A stretch of 64,000 nt of DNA from assembly GCF_001811425.1 (NCBI RefSeq), contig NZ_KV804728.1:33757-97756 (forward strand). The letters are read 5' to 3'. This DNA is from Peptoniphilus_A sp001811425 (GTDB taxonomy: Bacteria > Bacillota > Clostridia > Tissierellales > Peptoniphilaceae). This document shows, one piece after another, positions 34,363 through 42,724 of this stretch (its first letter is position 1; each line of letters opens with the position of its first letter). The notes beneath the pieces were generated by a model that did not search any database, was not told the DNA's origin, and saw only the letters and a program-made list of their open reading frames with translations. The translations under genes were made by a program, and so were the position numbers.

Positions 34363-34773
34363 ATGACAAAAGAATATTATATATATGTCGGTGGACAAAA
34401 AATCAAAGTAAGCGAGCAGATATACAAAGTCTACTGGCAAGAAAGAGAACACGAAAAATATTTAGAGCAGGTGGACAAGAAAAACCACTTGCTCTTTTTT
34501 TCATCTCTAAATCACGATGGGAATTTTGAAGATAATCTAGAAGATAAAAATGTTGATGTTGAAAAAGTTGTAGCTACACAAATGATGATTGAAGCACTAA
34601 GAAATGCAATGTCAAAGTTAAATAAAGATGAACGTGAAATAATTGAAAGATTATATTTCAATGATGAAACACTTCGTGCAGTAGCAAAGACTCAAAATAT
34701 ATCACATCCTGCTTTAATAAAAAGACGAGATAAGATTTTAGAAAAACTAAAGAAATTTATAGAAGAAATATAA
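34363..34773 (+). CDS. Sigma-70-region-4-like ICE regulator
   Basis: Start ATG 34363 has GGAGG eight bases upstream. The 136-residue protein has an N-terminal YYIYVGGQKIKVSEQIYKVYW region and a C-terminal helix-turn-helix (LNKDEREIIERLYFN, then a recognition helix in TLRAVAKTQNISHPALIKR). It is the small sigma-like regulator found next to xis and int in Tn916 and Tn1549-type elements. It probably activates excision or transfer genes. A terminator-like hairpin lies inside the coding region (34465-34501), and another follows the gene. Confidence 0.82.
   Translation: MTKEYYIYVGGQKIKVSEQIYKVYWQEREHEKYLEQVDKKNHLLFFSSLNHDGNFEDNLEDKNVDVEKVVATQMMIEALRNAMSKLNKDEREIIERLYFNDETLRAVAKTQNISHPALIKRRDKILEKLKKFIEEI
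34465..34501 (+). terminator. Intrinsic terminator inside the sigma-like coding region
   Basis: GAGCAGGTGG (34465-34474) pairs with CCACTTGCTC (34485-34494), one wobble, ten-base loop, followed by TTTTTTT (34495-34501). It is in frame (coding for EQVDKKNHLLFF), so translation could prevent its folding. Confidence 0.7.
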
Positions 34774-34785
34774 TTTCTGGTTACC

Positions 34786-34838
34786 AAAGAGGGCAAATTT
34801 TCCTTTATAAAGTGAGGGGAGTTTTGTCCTCTTTCTAT
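34786..34838 (+). terminator. Hairpin after the sigma-like gene
   Basis: AAAGAGGGCAAA (34786-34797) with TTTGTCCTCTTT (34823-34834), one wobble, 25-base loop, followed by CTATTTT. Confidence 0.65.
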
Positions 34839-35207
34839 TTTAAAAGAAATTTAAACAATATTTGAACCATAACAATTAAATAGACCAAGACAAGACATTA
34901 ATCATTTTTGGAGCGTAATAATCTATCCGCCAAGATCTTTCTGCTGAATAATTCGGCAAAACAAGTACTGCTAAGCAAAAAGCAAGGGAAGAAGAAAGGG
35001 AGCGATAAGTAAGAGTTTGAATATAGGGAGGGATACCCTATTCGCTACGAAGAAAATGAGGATAATGATACTTCTAAGGTTGAAGCCGGCTCATCCTGAA
35101 TAGAGGCGGAGGTGAGATACCTATGTTGCTAATCCAAGGCACTTGTCAATGTCAAAAAACTTTAAAAATATCAAAATTAATTTTTAAATATATTATTTGG
35201 AGGATTT
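34839..35207 (+). other. Gene-free stretch between the sigma-like gene and xis
   Basis: About 370 bases without a gene. From 34915 to 35150 it is richer in G and C than its flanks. One frame gives a Lys/Arg/Glu-rich phrase broken by stops (around 34950-35010), so it may be a decayed gene; several short self-complementary segments leave a structured RNA possible. Confidence 0.4.
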
Positions 35208-35417
35208 ATGATTAACGAAAATATAAAAGGTGTTCGTGTTTCTGAGAAAGCATTTCTAACATTAAAAGAAGCATCTGAATACTTCAATATTGGTCAAGAT
35301 AAAGTTAGACAATTAACTGATGAAGATGATTGCAATTTTGTATTATTTAATGGTAGTAAGCGTCTTATTAAGAAAAAGTTAATGGAAGAATATTTAAATA
35401 GACAGTTCTCTATTTAA
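35208..35417 (+). CDS. xis: Excisionase (Tn916-type Xis)
   Basis: A 69-residue winged-helix protein: TLKEASEYFNIGQDKVRQL is the DNA-binding helix pair and the C-terminus has GSKRLIKKKLMEEYL. It assists the integrase in excision. It has a GGAGG site eight bases upstream and lies 78 bases before the integrase start, as in Tn916-like elements. Confidence 0.9.
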   Translation: MINENIKGVRVSEKAFLTLKEASEYFNIGQDKVRQLTDEDDCNFVLFNGSKRLIKKKLMEEYLNRQFSI

Positions 35418-35495
35418 TCTAAAACTATATATAAAACACGCTTAATGCGGTATTATAATTATAGCGTGTTCTTTTATCTAAAAAGGAGCATTTTT

Positions 35496-36731
35496 ATGGT
35501 AAAAAGACGCAAAGATAGTAAAGGGGTTGTTTTAAAAGACGGTGAATATCAAAGGTCAAATGGCACTTATGAATTTAAGTGGCAAGACAAAATAGGTCGT
35601 AGAAAATCTATCTATGCGAAAACTCTAAAAGAATTAAGAGAAAAGGAATTAGATATTTTACGCAATACTATAGATGGAATCAACAACGAAGGAAGTAGCT
35701 TATCTGTAAATGATACTTTTAAGCTATGGACAAAGGTAAAAAGAGGTTTAAAAGATAATACCTTTAAAAATTACATCTATATGTATCAACAATTTGTCGA
35801 ACCGACTTTTGGTCGTATTAAACTATCTGATATTAAAAGATCTGATGTAAGAAGTTTTTATAACAGATTAAAGGAAGATCAGGGATTGATGGTTTCTACC
35901 ATAGATTGTGTCCATACTGTCTTACATCAGGTATTAGAATTAGCAGTGGATGACGAATATATAAGGTTTAATCCATCTGACAATGCTTTGAAGGAATTGA
36001 AAGTAGCTTATCGAAATGAATCTCCGAAGAAAAAAGCCATGACAATAGAAGAACAGGTGCTATTTGAAGAATATTTATCTAATAGTGATGAATATAAAAA
36101 ATGGTATCCAATATTCATTGTTATGCTTTGGACAGGAATGAGAGTTGGAGAAGTCACAGGATTGCAATGGGACGATCTAGATTTTGATAATGGTCTTATA
36201 AATGTAAATAGGACTTTGGTATATTATAGTAAAGGTAAAGGATTAAATAATAGATATGCTATTAATACACCGAAGACAGCATCAGGTAAGCGAAGTATTC
36301 CTATGGTTCAAAAAGTAAAAGATGCTTTTCTTATGGAAAGAGAGTTACAAAAGACTTTTGGAATCGAATGTTGTGATTCAATCGATGGATTTAAAGACTT
36401 TGTATTTTTAAATAGGTTCGGAAAGGTTCACAATAATGGAACACTTAATAAAGCTTTAAGAAGAATTGTTAGAGATTGCAATTTAAGTATAATGGATAAA
36501 AATAAATCGAACTCTAATGATATTCTATTAGTTCCACATTTAAGCAATCACATTTTCAGACACACCTTTACTACAAGGCTTAATGAACAAAATATAAATA
36601 CAAAAGCAATGCAGTCTATTCTAGGTCATTCTGATATTAGTACAACAATGGATATATATGTAGATGCAACAGAAGATTTTAAGATAGAACAGATGGGAGA
36701 ATTTGAAAAAGCGATGAAATTTATATTTTAG
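35496..36731 (+). CDS. int: Tyrosine integrase (Tn916-type Int)
   Basis: The start ATG 35496 (MVKRRKDSKGVV) has AAGGAG upstream; the longer frame to 35445 lacks a ribosome site. The 411 residues have an arm-binding start, a SAM-like core-binding domain (~55-150) and the catalytic domain with the Arg in TGMRVGE, HIFRHTF, LGHSDI and the nucleophile Tyr in MDIYVD. It integrates and excises the element. The repeats directly after the gene are its probable binding sites, and host sequence follows within ~130 bases. Confidence 0.93.
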   Translation: MVKRRKDSKGVVLKDGEYQRSNGTYEFKWQDKIGRRKSIYAKTLKELREKELDILRNTIDGINNEGSSLSVNDTFKLWTKVKRGLKDNTFKNYIYMYQQFVEPTFGRIKLSDIKRSDVRSFYNRLKEDQGLMVSTIDCVHTVLHQVLELAVDDEYIRFNPSDNALKELKVAYRNESPKKKAMTIEEQVLFEEYLSNSDEYKKWYPIFIVMLWTGMRVGEVTGLQWDDLDFDNGLINVNRTLVYYSKGKGLNNRYAINTPKTASGKRSIPMVQKVKDAFLMERELQKTFGIECCDSIDGFKDFVFLNRFGKVHNNGTLNKALRRIVRDCNLSIMDKNKSNSNDILLVPHLSNHIFRHTFTTRLNEQNINTKAMQSILGHSDISTTMDIYVDATEDFKIEQMGEFEKAMKFIF

Positions 36732-36734
36732 AAT

Positions 36735-36814
36735 TTACGACAGCTTACGACAAATTTACGACAATTTGCTAGAAATCTATAGGCACTTATAGAGAGTTAG
36801 CAAATTGTCGTAAA
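36735..36814. repeat. Integrase-site repeats and nested dyad near the ICE right end
   Basis: Three direct TTACGACA copies (36735, 36745, 36756) and one inverted (36806-36813). The third and the inverted one belong to a perfect 17-bp inverted repeat, TTTACGACAATTTGCTA (36755-36771) with its complement (36798-36814). TCTATA-GGCACT-TATAGA (36776-36793) sits at the same centre. This is presumably the integrase binding and attachment region. Confidence 0.65.
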
Positions 36815-36887
36815 TGGAGAAGTGCCATAAAATAGACTTTTATAGAGATTTAGACAATTATCTAAGGTAGAGGGGATTTTCCCAACA

Positions 36888-37337
36888 ATGAAGCCAATAG
36901 GAAAAGAAGTTGCAGAAATAAATGCAAATAAAGCAGCAGATGAAAAATCAGCAGTAAAACTTGACCTATCAAAGGTAAAAGTTGAACCACTATTTGAAGA
37001 ATTTGTTGACTTTGACACTTTCTCAAAATCTGATTTTAGAGTAGTTAAGGTTAAAAATTGCGAAGAAGTTCCAAAATCTAATAAACTTTTGAGGTTCACT
37101 CTTGATGACGGAACAGAAGAAGAAAGAATAATCTTATCAGGAATTAAAAACTTCTACTCTGCTGAAGAATTAGTTGGAAAAACTCTTGTTGCAATAACAA
37201 ATCTTCCACCAAGAAAAATGATGGGAATAGAATCCTGCGGCATGCTCCTATCAGCAGTTTGTGATTATGATGGCGAAGAATTATTAAATCTTCTAATGCT
37301 AGATGACAAAATCCCAGCAGGGGCAAAATTATATTAA
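36888..37337 (+). pseudogene. metG: C-terminal tRNA-binding domain of methionyl-tRNA synthetase (metG 3' part)
   Basis: The 149 residues match the C-terminal end of methionyl-tRNA synthetases: a Lys-rich linker, then the OB-fold domain DFDTFSKSDFRVVKVKNCEE, KLLRFTLDDG, ILSGIKNFYSAEELVGKT, LPPRKMMGIESCGMLLSA. The frame is open further to 36846, and from about 36864 it still reads like the linker (EGIFPT). The catalytic ~500 residues are absent from the window; the ICE fills the place where they should be. A separate product from ATG 36888 is possible with a weak AGGGG site. Alternatively, it is an inactive remnant with a second full metG elsewhere. Confidence 0.85.
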
Positions 37338-37363
37338 TAAAAATTTTATTTATAAAAGTAAAA

Positions 37364-37400
37364 GGAACTGAGACAAATTTATCTCAGTTCCAATTTTTTT
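37364..37400 (+). terminator. Terminator of metG
   Basis: GGAACTGAGA (37364-37373) and TCTCAGTTCC (37382-37391), perfect ten-bp stem, then AATTTTTTT. Confidence 0.93.
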
Positions 37401-37407
37401 GCTTATT

Positions 37408-37530
37408 TTATTTTTTAAATTGCTTTAAGAGATTTAATATTTTAACCAGTAAAACAATTTTAATCACATGTAAAATGGTGTAGGGAATAAGGCCTGTTAG
37501 GATTGTCATGGTCGCTTCATATTTTTCCAT
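37408..37530 (-). CDS. 40-residue single-span membrane peptide (first of a tandem pair)
   Basis: The minus-strand gene has AAGGAGATG before its ATG. The peptide has a few charged residues, a membrane span over residues 10-35 (LTGLIPYTILHVIKIVLLVKIL) broken by a Pro and two Lys, and a basic LLKQFKK tail. It is the second gene of a two-gene transcript: the upstream gene's stop lies four bases before its ATG. Both have the same length and layout, suggesting duplication. Such peptides are often type I toxins, transporter subunits or membrane regulators; I do not know which. Confidence 0.62.
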   Translation of the reverse strand: MEKYEATMTILTGLIPYTILHVIKIVLLVKILNLLKQFKK

Positions 37531-37534
37531 AAAA

Positions 37535-37657
37535 TCACATCTCCTTAAATAGCTCTTTTAATTTATTTAATATTAAAATTAAAAGGATAATCTCAATTAT
37601 GTTAAAAAGATAATGAGGCTGGATCATTGTTAGGAATTTTATTATTTGCATTTTCAT
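37535..37657 (-). CDS. 40-residue single-span membrane peptide (second of the pair, upstream)
   Basis: The minus-strand gene has GGAGGAG seven bases before ATG 37657. It encodes a peptide with one membrane span (residues 12-32), a Pro-His near the start and a basic C-terminus (LNKLKELFKEM). The pattern P..(Y/H)..(I/L)..I.I.LL...ILN.LK..F resembles its downstream neighbour. Its last codons contain the GGAG site of the neighbour, so the two are translationally coupled. The likely promoter is at 37814-37842. Confidence 0.62.
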   Translation of the reverse strand: MKMQIIKFLTMIQPHYLFNIIEIILLILILNKLKELFKEM

Positions 37658-37680
37658 AATTAAGCTCCTCCATTAAAAGT

Positions 37681-37746
37681 CTAAGTAAAAATCTTTTTAC
37701 AAATTTTTTCGTCTCCATTTTTATATCTATGTAAGTTAAAGTACAT
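37681..37746 (-). CDS. Possible 21-residue leader peptide ahead of the 40-residue pair
   Basis: AGAAGGTG lies before the ATG at 37746; the short frame ends 24 bases before the next gene. It is basic and Lys-rich with one Cys. It could be a leader peptide or an accident. Confidence 0.3.
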   Translation of the reverse strand: MYFNLHRYKNGDEKICKKIFT

Positions 37747-37813
37747 TTTCACACCTTCTTATTAGCTTTAATTGAAAAAAATTAAAGGACCTATACTTTT
37801 ATCGATTTACCAC

Positions 37814-37842
37814 ATTATATCACAAAAAAAGAAAGTAAAGTT
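37814..37842 (-). promoter_or_regulatory. Promoter for the minus-strand small peptides
   Basis: On the minus strand a perfect TATAAT (37819-37814), with AACTTT as a weak -35 seventeen bases upstream. It faces away from the pgk promoter. Confidence 0.5.
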
Positions 37843-37912
37843 ATAAAATATTTAATGGGAAATTTTTGTTAAATTAAGCGACAATAAATATTTATAAAGC
37901 CCTTCTAGTAAC

Positions 37913-37940
37913 TTCAACTCTTTTCTTTTTATGGTATAAT
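37913..37940 (+). promoter_or_regulatory. Promoter of the glycolytic operon
   Basis: TTCAAC at 37913-37918 and TATAAT at 37935-37940, 16-bp gap, 45 bases before the pgk start codon. No CggR-like operator repeat was recognised. Confidence 0.6.
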
Positions 37941-37985
37941 TTAAGTGTTAAATTTTAAGTGCAAATCGAAAATAAGAGGTGTAAT

Positions 37986-39170
37986 GTGAAAAAAACTATT
38001 AGAGATTTTGATTTTAATGATAAAACTGCTCTTGTCAGAGTTGACTTTAATGTCCCCCTAAAGGATGGCAAGGTTACTGGCGACGATAGAATTGTTAAAG
38101 CTATTCCAACTATTGACTATTTAATTGAGAATGGAGCAAAAGTTGTGCTTATGAGTCACCTAGGAAGACCTAAGGGAGAATACAAGGAAGAATTTTCTCT
38201 TGCTCCCGTTGCTAAAAGAGCTGCTGAAATTTTAAAGAAGGACCTTAAATTTATCTCATCAAGAGAAGTTGTTGACGAAAAAGTTATAGAAGAAGTTAAA
38301 AATCTTAAAAGTGGAGAAATTGCTCTACTTGAAAATTTGAGATTTGTTAAGGGTGAAGAAAAAAACGACCCTGATTTTGCAAAAAAACTTGCAAGCCTTG
38401 GAGATATTTTTGTAAATGATGCCTTTGGAACTGCCCACAGAGCTCACGCTTCAAATGTTGGTGTGACAGAATTTTTGCCTTCCTGTGCAGGTCTTTTAGT
38501 TGAAAAGGAAATTAAATATTTTGAAGATGCCCTTAAAAATCCAGAAAAACCCTTTGCTGCAATTCTTGGCGGCTCAAAGGTTTCTGACAAAATTGGCGTA
38601 ATCGAAAATCTATTGGAAAAAGTTGACACTCTTGTAATTGTTGGCGCCATGGCAAATACTTTTTTAAAGTCCAAGGGTCTTGAAGTTGGTAAATCTCTTG
38701 TGGAAGATGACAAGCTGGACCTTGCAAGAGAAATTATGGCTAAGGCAATTGATAAAGATGTAGATTTAATCCTTCCTAGAGATGTAATTGTGGCTCCAGA
38801 GCTTTCTGAAGATGCAAAGGGAACTTTAAAAGATGTTGAAGATGTAAGTGAAGATGACATGATTCTTGACATAGGTCGTGAAAGCCTAGAAGATATAAAG
38901 GCAGCTCTTGAAAAGGCAAATACAGTAGTATTAAATGGTCCTTGTGGAGTATTTGAAATCGAAGAATTTTCTCACGGAACTATTGAACTTGCAAAAATTT
39001 TGGCAGGTCTTGATGCCATAGTAATAGTTGGTGGAGGAGATTCTGTTGCCGCTGTTGAAAAGGCAGGCGTTGCTGATAAACTAACTCACATATCCACTGG
39101 TGGCGGTGCAAGTCTTGAAATGCTTGAAGGCAAAAAACTTCCTGGCATTGAGGCAGTTGAAGAAGCATGA
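37986..39170 (+). CDS. pgk: Phosphoglycerate kinase
   Basis: The GTG at 37986 is taken as start because AGAGGTG lies five bases upstream and KKTIRDFDFNDKTALVRVDF is the usual beginning; the longer frame adds nine atypical residues. It is 394 residues, full length. Signature residues are RVDFNVPL, SHLGRP, the hinge region, GGSKVSDKIGV, and the nucleotide site GGGDSVAAV. It makes ATP from 1,3-bisphosphoglycerate. It is the first gene of an operon with tpiA, gpmI, eno. No gap gene is present beside it, unlike in many Firmicutes. Confidence 0.96.
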   Translation: MKKTIRDFDFNDKTALVRVDFNVPLKDGKVTGDDRIVKAIPTIDYLIENGAKVVLMSHLGRPKGEYKEEFSLAPVAKRAAEILKKDLKFISSREVVDEKVIEEVKNLKSGEIALLENLRFVKGEEKNDPDFAKKLASLGDIFVNDAFGTAHRAHASNVGVTEFLPSCAGLLVEKEIKYFEDALKNPEKPFAAILGGSKVSDKIGVIENLLEKVDTLVIVGAMANTFLKSKGLEVGKSLVEDDKLDLAREIMAKAIDKDVDLILPRDVIVAPELSEDAKGTLKDVEDVSEDDMILDIGRESLEDIKAALEKANTVVLNGPCGVFEIEEFSHGTIELAKILAGLDAIVIVGGGDSVAAVEKAGVADKLTHISTGGGASLEMLEGKKLPGIEAVEEA

Positions 39171-39910
39171 GAAGAAAATATATTTGTGGAAACTGGAAGA
39201 TGAACAAGACATCATCTGAAGCAAGAGATTTTGCAGAAAAAATAAATGAATTTAATTTTGAAAAGTCTGATGTTCTTCTTGCTCCATCTTTTGTTTCTCT
39301 TGAAAGTTTCAGAAAAAATTTAAATAAAAAAATTGAAGTAAGTGCGCAAAATCTTTCACAGTTTGACGATGGTGCCTACACTGGCGAAGTTTCAACTTCT
39401 ATGTTAAAGGACATTGGAGTAGAAAATGTCATCATCGGTCACTCTGAAAGGCGAGAAAAATTTTTTGAATCCAACGAAATTGTAAATGCAAAGGTGAAAA
39501 AAGCTCTTGCAGATGATTTTCATGTAATACTTTGTCTTGGCGAAGCTATTGAAGTAAAAAATGAAAATAAAGAAGTTGAATTTGTAAAAGATGAACTTTT
39601 AAAGTCCCTTGATGGAATTAAAAATATTGAAAACATTACAATTGCCTATGAGCCAATCTGGGCAATTGGCACTGGCAAAACTTGCTCAGCTGATGATGCA
39701 GAGAAGATGTGTAGAGAAATTCGCCAGATAATTAATAAAAATTACGGAGAAATTTCTGAAAAAATTAGAATTTTATATGGCGGCTCTGTCAAGCCTTCCA
39801 ATGCAAAAGAAATTTTGTCACAAGAAAATATTGACGGAGTATTAGTTGGTGGAGCCAGCCTTGATGTAGATAGTTTTGTTGAGATTATTAAAGCTGGTGA
39901 AAGTCTATGA
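39167..39910 (+). CDS. tpiA: Triose-phosphate isomerase
   Basis: 247 residues, overlapping pgk by four bases (ATGA). The substrate site has CGNWKMNK, the His in IIGHSERR, the catalytic Glu in AYEPIWAIGTG, and the phosphate loop YGGSVKPSNA. It interconverts dihydroxyacetone phosphate and glyceraldehyde 3-phosphate. Confidence 0.97.
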   Translation: MRRKYICGNWKMNKTSSEARDFAEKINEFNFEKSDVLLAPSFVSLESFRKNLNKKIEVSAQNLSQFDDGAYTGEVSTSMLKDIGVENVIIGHSERREKFFESNEIVNAKVKKALADDFHVILCLGEAIEVKNENKEVEFVKDELLKSLDGIKNIENITIAYEPIWAIGTGKTCSADDAEKMCREIRQIINKNYGEISEKIRILYGGSVKPSNAKEILSQENIDGVLVGGASLDVDSFVEIIKAGESL

Positions 39911-41409
39911 AACCAACAATGTTAATAATTTTAGATGGCTTTGGTATAAGAGAAAGCCAAGTTGGCAATGCAGTTAAGCTTGCTAAGACTCCAACTATTT
40001 ATGAATTATATAAAAACTCTCCTCACACAGAAATTTTTGCCAGCGAAGAATATGTAGGTCTTCCCCATGGACAAATGGGAAATTCTGAAGTTGGCCACTT
40101 AAACATTGGTGCAGGCAGGGTAATTTATCAAAATCTTACAAAAATTACTGAAGCCATAAAGTCAGGTGAATTTTTCAAAAATCCTGAATTTAAAAGAGCC
40201 ATTGACAATGCAAAAAAGAAGGATTCAAAAATTCATTTAATAGGACTTGTTTCCAAGGGTGGAGTTCACTCACACTTTGACCACCTCTTGGCTCTTATCA
40301 AGTTAATGGCAGATGAAGGAATAGAAAAAACTTACATCCACACAATTACAGATGGTCGGGATGTTTCGCCTCATGCTGCTATAGATGACATTAAAGAACT
40401 TCAAGATGAAATCAAAAAAATTGGCAAGGGAAAGATTGCCACAATTTCTGGCAGATACTATGCTATGGATCGTGACAATAGATGGGAAAGAAGTAAAAAA
40501 TATTACGACAACTTGACAAGTGATGGAGATTTTGTAGATGAAGATATTTTATCTTATATAAAATCTTCCTACGACAAGGACATCACTGATGAATTTTTAT
40601 TACCTGCAAAATTTGCAAAAAATTCTGAAATAGAAGATGGGGACTCAGTAATAATTTTTAACTTCAGACCTGATAGGGTTAGACAAATTACTAGAGCCCT
40701 AGTTGACGATGACTTTAAGGGCTTTGAGAGGGAAAAAATAAATACCACTCTCGTTACAATGACAGACTATGATAAAGATATAAAAAATAAATTTGTTGCC
40801 TTTAAGGACGAAATACCAAGGGATACTTTGGGAGAGATTTTAGAAAAAAATAAAATCATGCAACTTAGAATTGCCGAGACAGAAAAGTATGCTCATGTAA
40901 CATTTTTCTTTAATGGCGGACGGGAAAAGCCCTTTGAGGGAGAGGACAGAGTTCTCATTCCTTCGCCAAAGGTTGCAACTTATGACCTAAAGCCAGAAAT
41001 GTCTGCCAATGAAGTCACTGATGCTGTAATTGAAAAATTAAGGGAAGACAAGTACGGCACCATAATTTTAAATTTTGCAAACACAGACATGGTTGGTCAC
41101 ACTGGCGACTTGCAGGCAGCCATAAAAGCTGTGGAGACAGTTGATAGTAACCTAGGCAGAATTTTAAAAGTCTTAAAGGAAAAAGATGGGGTGGCAATAA
41201 TTACTGCAGACCATGGAAATTGTGAATGCATGATTGATGATGAGGGCAAGCCTGTCACAAGTCACACTACAAACCCTGTGCCAGTTTTCCTTTTCAATAA
41301 GGATGCAAAACTGAGAAGTGGCGGTGCACTTTGCGACTTATCGCCAACAATTTTAAAGATTATGGGAATTGAAAAGCCAGAACTTATGACTGGCCAAAGT
41401 TTATTTTAA
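39907..41409 (+). CDS. gpmI: 2,3-bisphosphoglycerate-independent phosphoglycerate mutase
   Basis: 500 residues, overlapping tpiA by four bases. The alkaline-phosphatase-fold metal site and phosphoserine are in ILDGFGIRE and GQMGNSEVGHLNIGAGR (the Ser after Asn), with later metal ligands in ANTDMVGHTGD and TADHGNCE. It is manganese-dependent in the family. It converts 3- to 2-phosphoglycerate. Confidence 0.97.
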   Translation: MKPTMLIILDGFGIRESQVGNAVKLAKTPTIYELYKNSPHTEIFASEEYVGLPHGQMGNSEVGHLNIGAGRVIYQNLTKITEAIKSGEFFKNPEFKRAIDNAKKKDSKIHLIGLVSKGGVHSHFDHLLALIKLMADEGIEKTYIHTITDGRDVSPHAAIDDIKELQDEIKKIGKGKIATISGRYYAMDRDNRWERSKKYYDNLTSDGDFVDEDILSYIKSSYDKDITDEFLLPAKFAKNSEIEDGDSVIIFNFRPDRVRQITRALVDDDFKGFEREKINTTLVTMTDYDKDIKNKFVAFKDEIPRDTLGEILEKNKIMQLRIAETEKYAHVTFFFNGGREKPFEGEDRVLIPSPKVATYDLKPEMSANEVTDAVIEKLREDKYGTIILNFANTDMVGHTGDLQAAIKAVETVDSNLGRILKVLKEKDGVAIITADHGNCECMIDDEGKPVTSHTTNPVPVFLFNKDAKLRSGGALCDLSPTILKIMGIEKPELMTGQSLF

Positions 41410-41437
41410 ATTTATAAATTATTAATTAGGAGGAATT

Positions 41438-42724
41438 ATGAGTTTAATTGATTATGTTTATGCGAGAGAAGTCCTTGATTCAAGGGGAAATCCAACAGTT
41501 GAAGTAGAAGTTGGCACACTTAATGGTGGCTTTGGCTCTGCCATTGTGCCAAGTGGTGCCTCAACTGGAGTTCACGAAGCTGTTGAACTTCGTGACGGAG
41601 AAGAAAGATATAATGGCAAGGGCGTTGAAAAGGCAGTTGCAAATGTAAATGAAAGAATTGCCGAAGAATTAATTTGCTTCGATGTCTTTGACCAACTTGG
41701 CATCGACAAAATGTTAATAGAGCTTGATGGCACAGAAAACAAGGGAGAACTTGGTGCCAATGCAATTCTTGGAGTATCTATTGCAGTTGCAAGGGCTGCT
41801 GCTAATGAAGCAGGTCTTCCGCTTTACCAATACCTTGGTGGAGTAAATGGAAAAACAATGCCAATTCCAATGATGAATATAATAAATGGTGGCGAACACG
41901 CTGACAACAATGTAGACATTCAAGAATTTATGATTATGCCAATTGGAGCAGAAACTTTTAAGGAAGCTCTAAGAATGGGTGCAGAAGTTTATCATGCCCT
42001 TAAAAAAGTTTTAAAGGACAAGGGACTTTCCACTGGAGTTGGCGACGAAGGTGGCTTTGCACCAAATCTTGAATCAAATAAAAAAGCCTTCGACTGCATA
42101 CTTGAAGCAGTAAAAGCAGCAGGTTATGAGCCAGGTAAAGACATTGTCCTTGCTATTGATGCAGCAGCTTCAGAATTTTATGATGAGGACAAGAAAAAAT
42201 ATGTCCTTGCAGGTGAAGGTCGTGAACTTACATCAGAAGAACTTTCAAAATTCTACCAAGAACTTGTAAATGAATATCCAATTTATTCAATTGAAGACGG
42301 ACTAGCAGAAGACGATTGGGAAGGTTGGAAGCACTTGACAGAACTTATTGGCGACAAGGTTCAATTAGTTGGCGACGACTTTTTCGTAACAAATACTAAG
42401 AGACTTCAAGAGGGAATTGAAAAGAAATCTGCAAATTCAATTTTAATAAAATTAAATCAAATTGGAACAATTACAGAAACTCTTGATGCCATAGAACTTG
42501 CAAAGAGACACAATTACACAGCAATTATTTCTCACAGGTCAGGAGAAAGTGAAGACTCAACAATTTCTGATTTAGCTGTTGCAACAAATGCAGGCTTTAT
42601 AAAAACTGGTGCACCAGCAAGATCTGAAAGAGTTGCAAAGTATAACGAACTTCTTCGCATAGAAGATGAACTAGGCGACCTTGCAATTTATCCTGGCTTT
42701 GATGCCTTCTTTAATTTAAAATGA
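41438..42724 (+). CDS. eno: Enolase
   Basis: 428 residues with AGGAGG before ATG. It has VYAREVLDSRGNPTVEVEV, GASTG, the catalytic Glu in GDEGGFAP, metal Asp and Glu in YSIEDGLAEDDW, the Lys in LIKLNQIGT, and SHRSGESEDSTI. It makes phosphoenolpyruvate in the same operon. Confidence 0.97.
   Translation: MSLIDYVYAREVLDSRGNPTVEVEVGTLNGGFGSAIVPSGASTGVHEAVELRDGEERYNGKGVEKAVANVNERIAEELICFDVFDQLGIDKMLIELDGTENKGELGANAILGVSIAVARAAANEAGLPLYQYLGGVNGKTMPIPMMNIINGGEHADNNVDIQEFMIMPIGAETFKEALRMGAEVYHALKKVLKDKGLSTGVGDEGGFAPNLESNKKAFDCILEAVKAAGYEPGKDIVLAIDAAASEFYDEDKKKYVLAGEGRELTSEELSKFYQELVNEYPIYSIEDGLAEDDWEGWKHLTELIGDKVQLVGDDFFVTNTKRLQEGIEKKSANSILIKLNQIGTITETLDAIELAKRHNYTAIISHRSGESEDSTISDLAVATNAGFIKTGAPARSERVAKYNELLRIEDELGDLAIYPGFDAFFNLK

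Noticed and set aside
34320..34529. A 69-codon frame overlapping the start of the sigma-like gene
   Set aside because: It is out of frame with the conserved protein, lacks a ribosome site and runs through terminator sequence.
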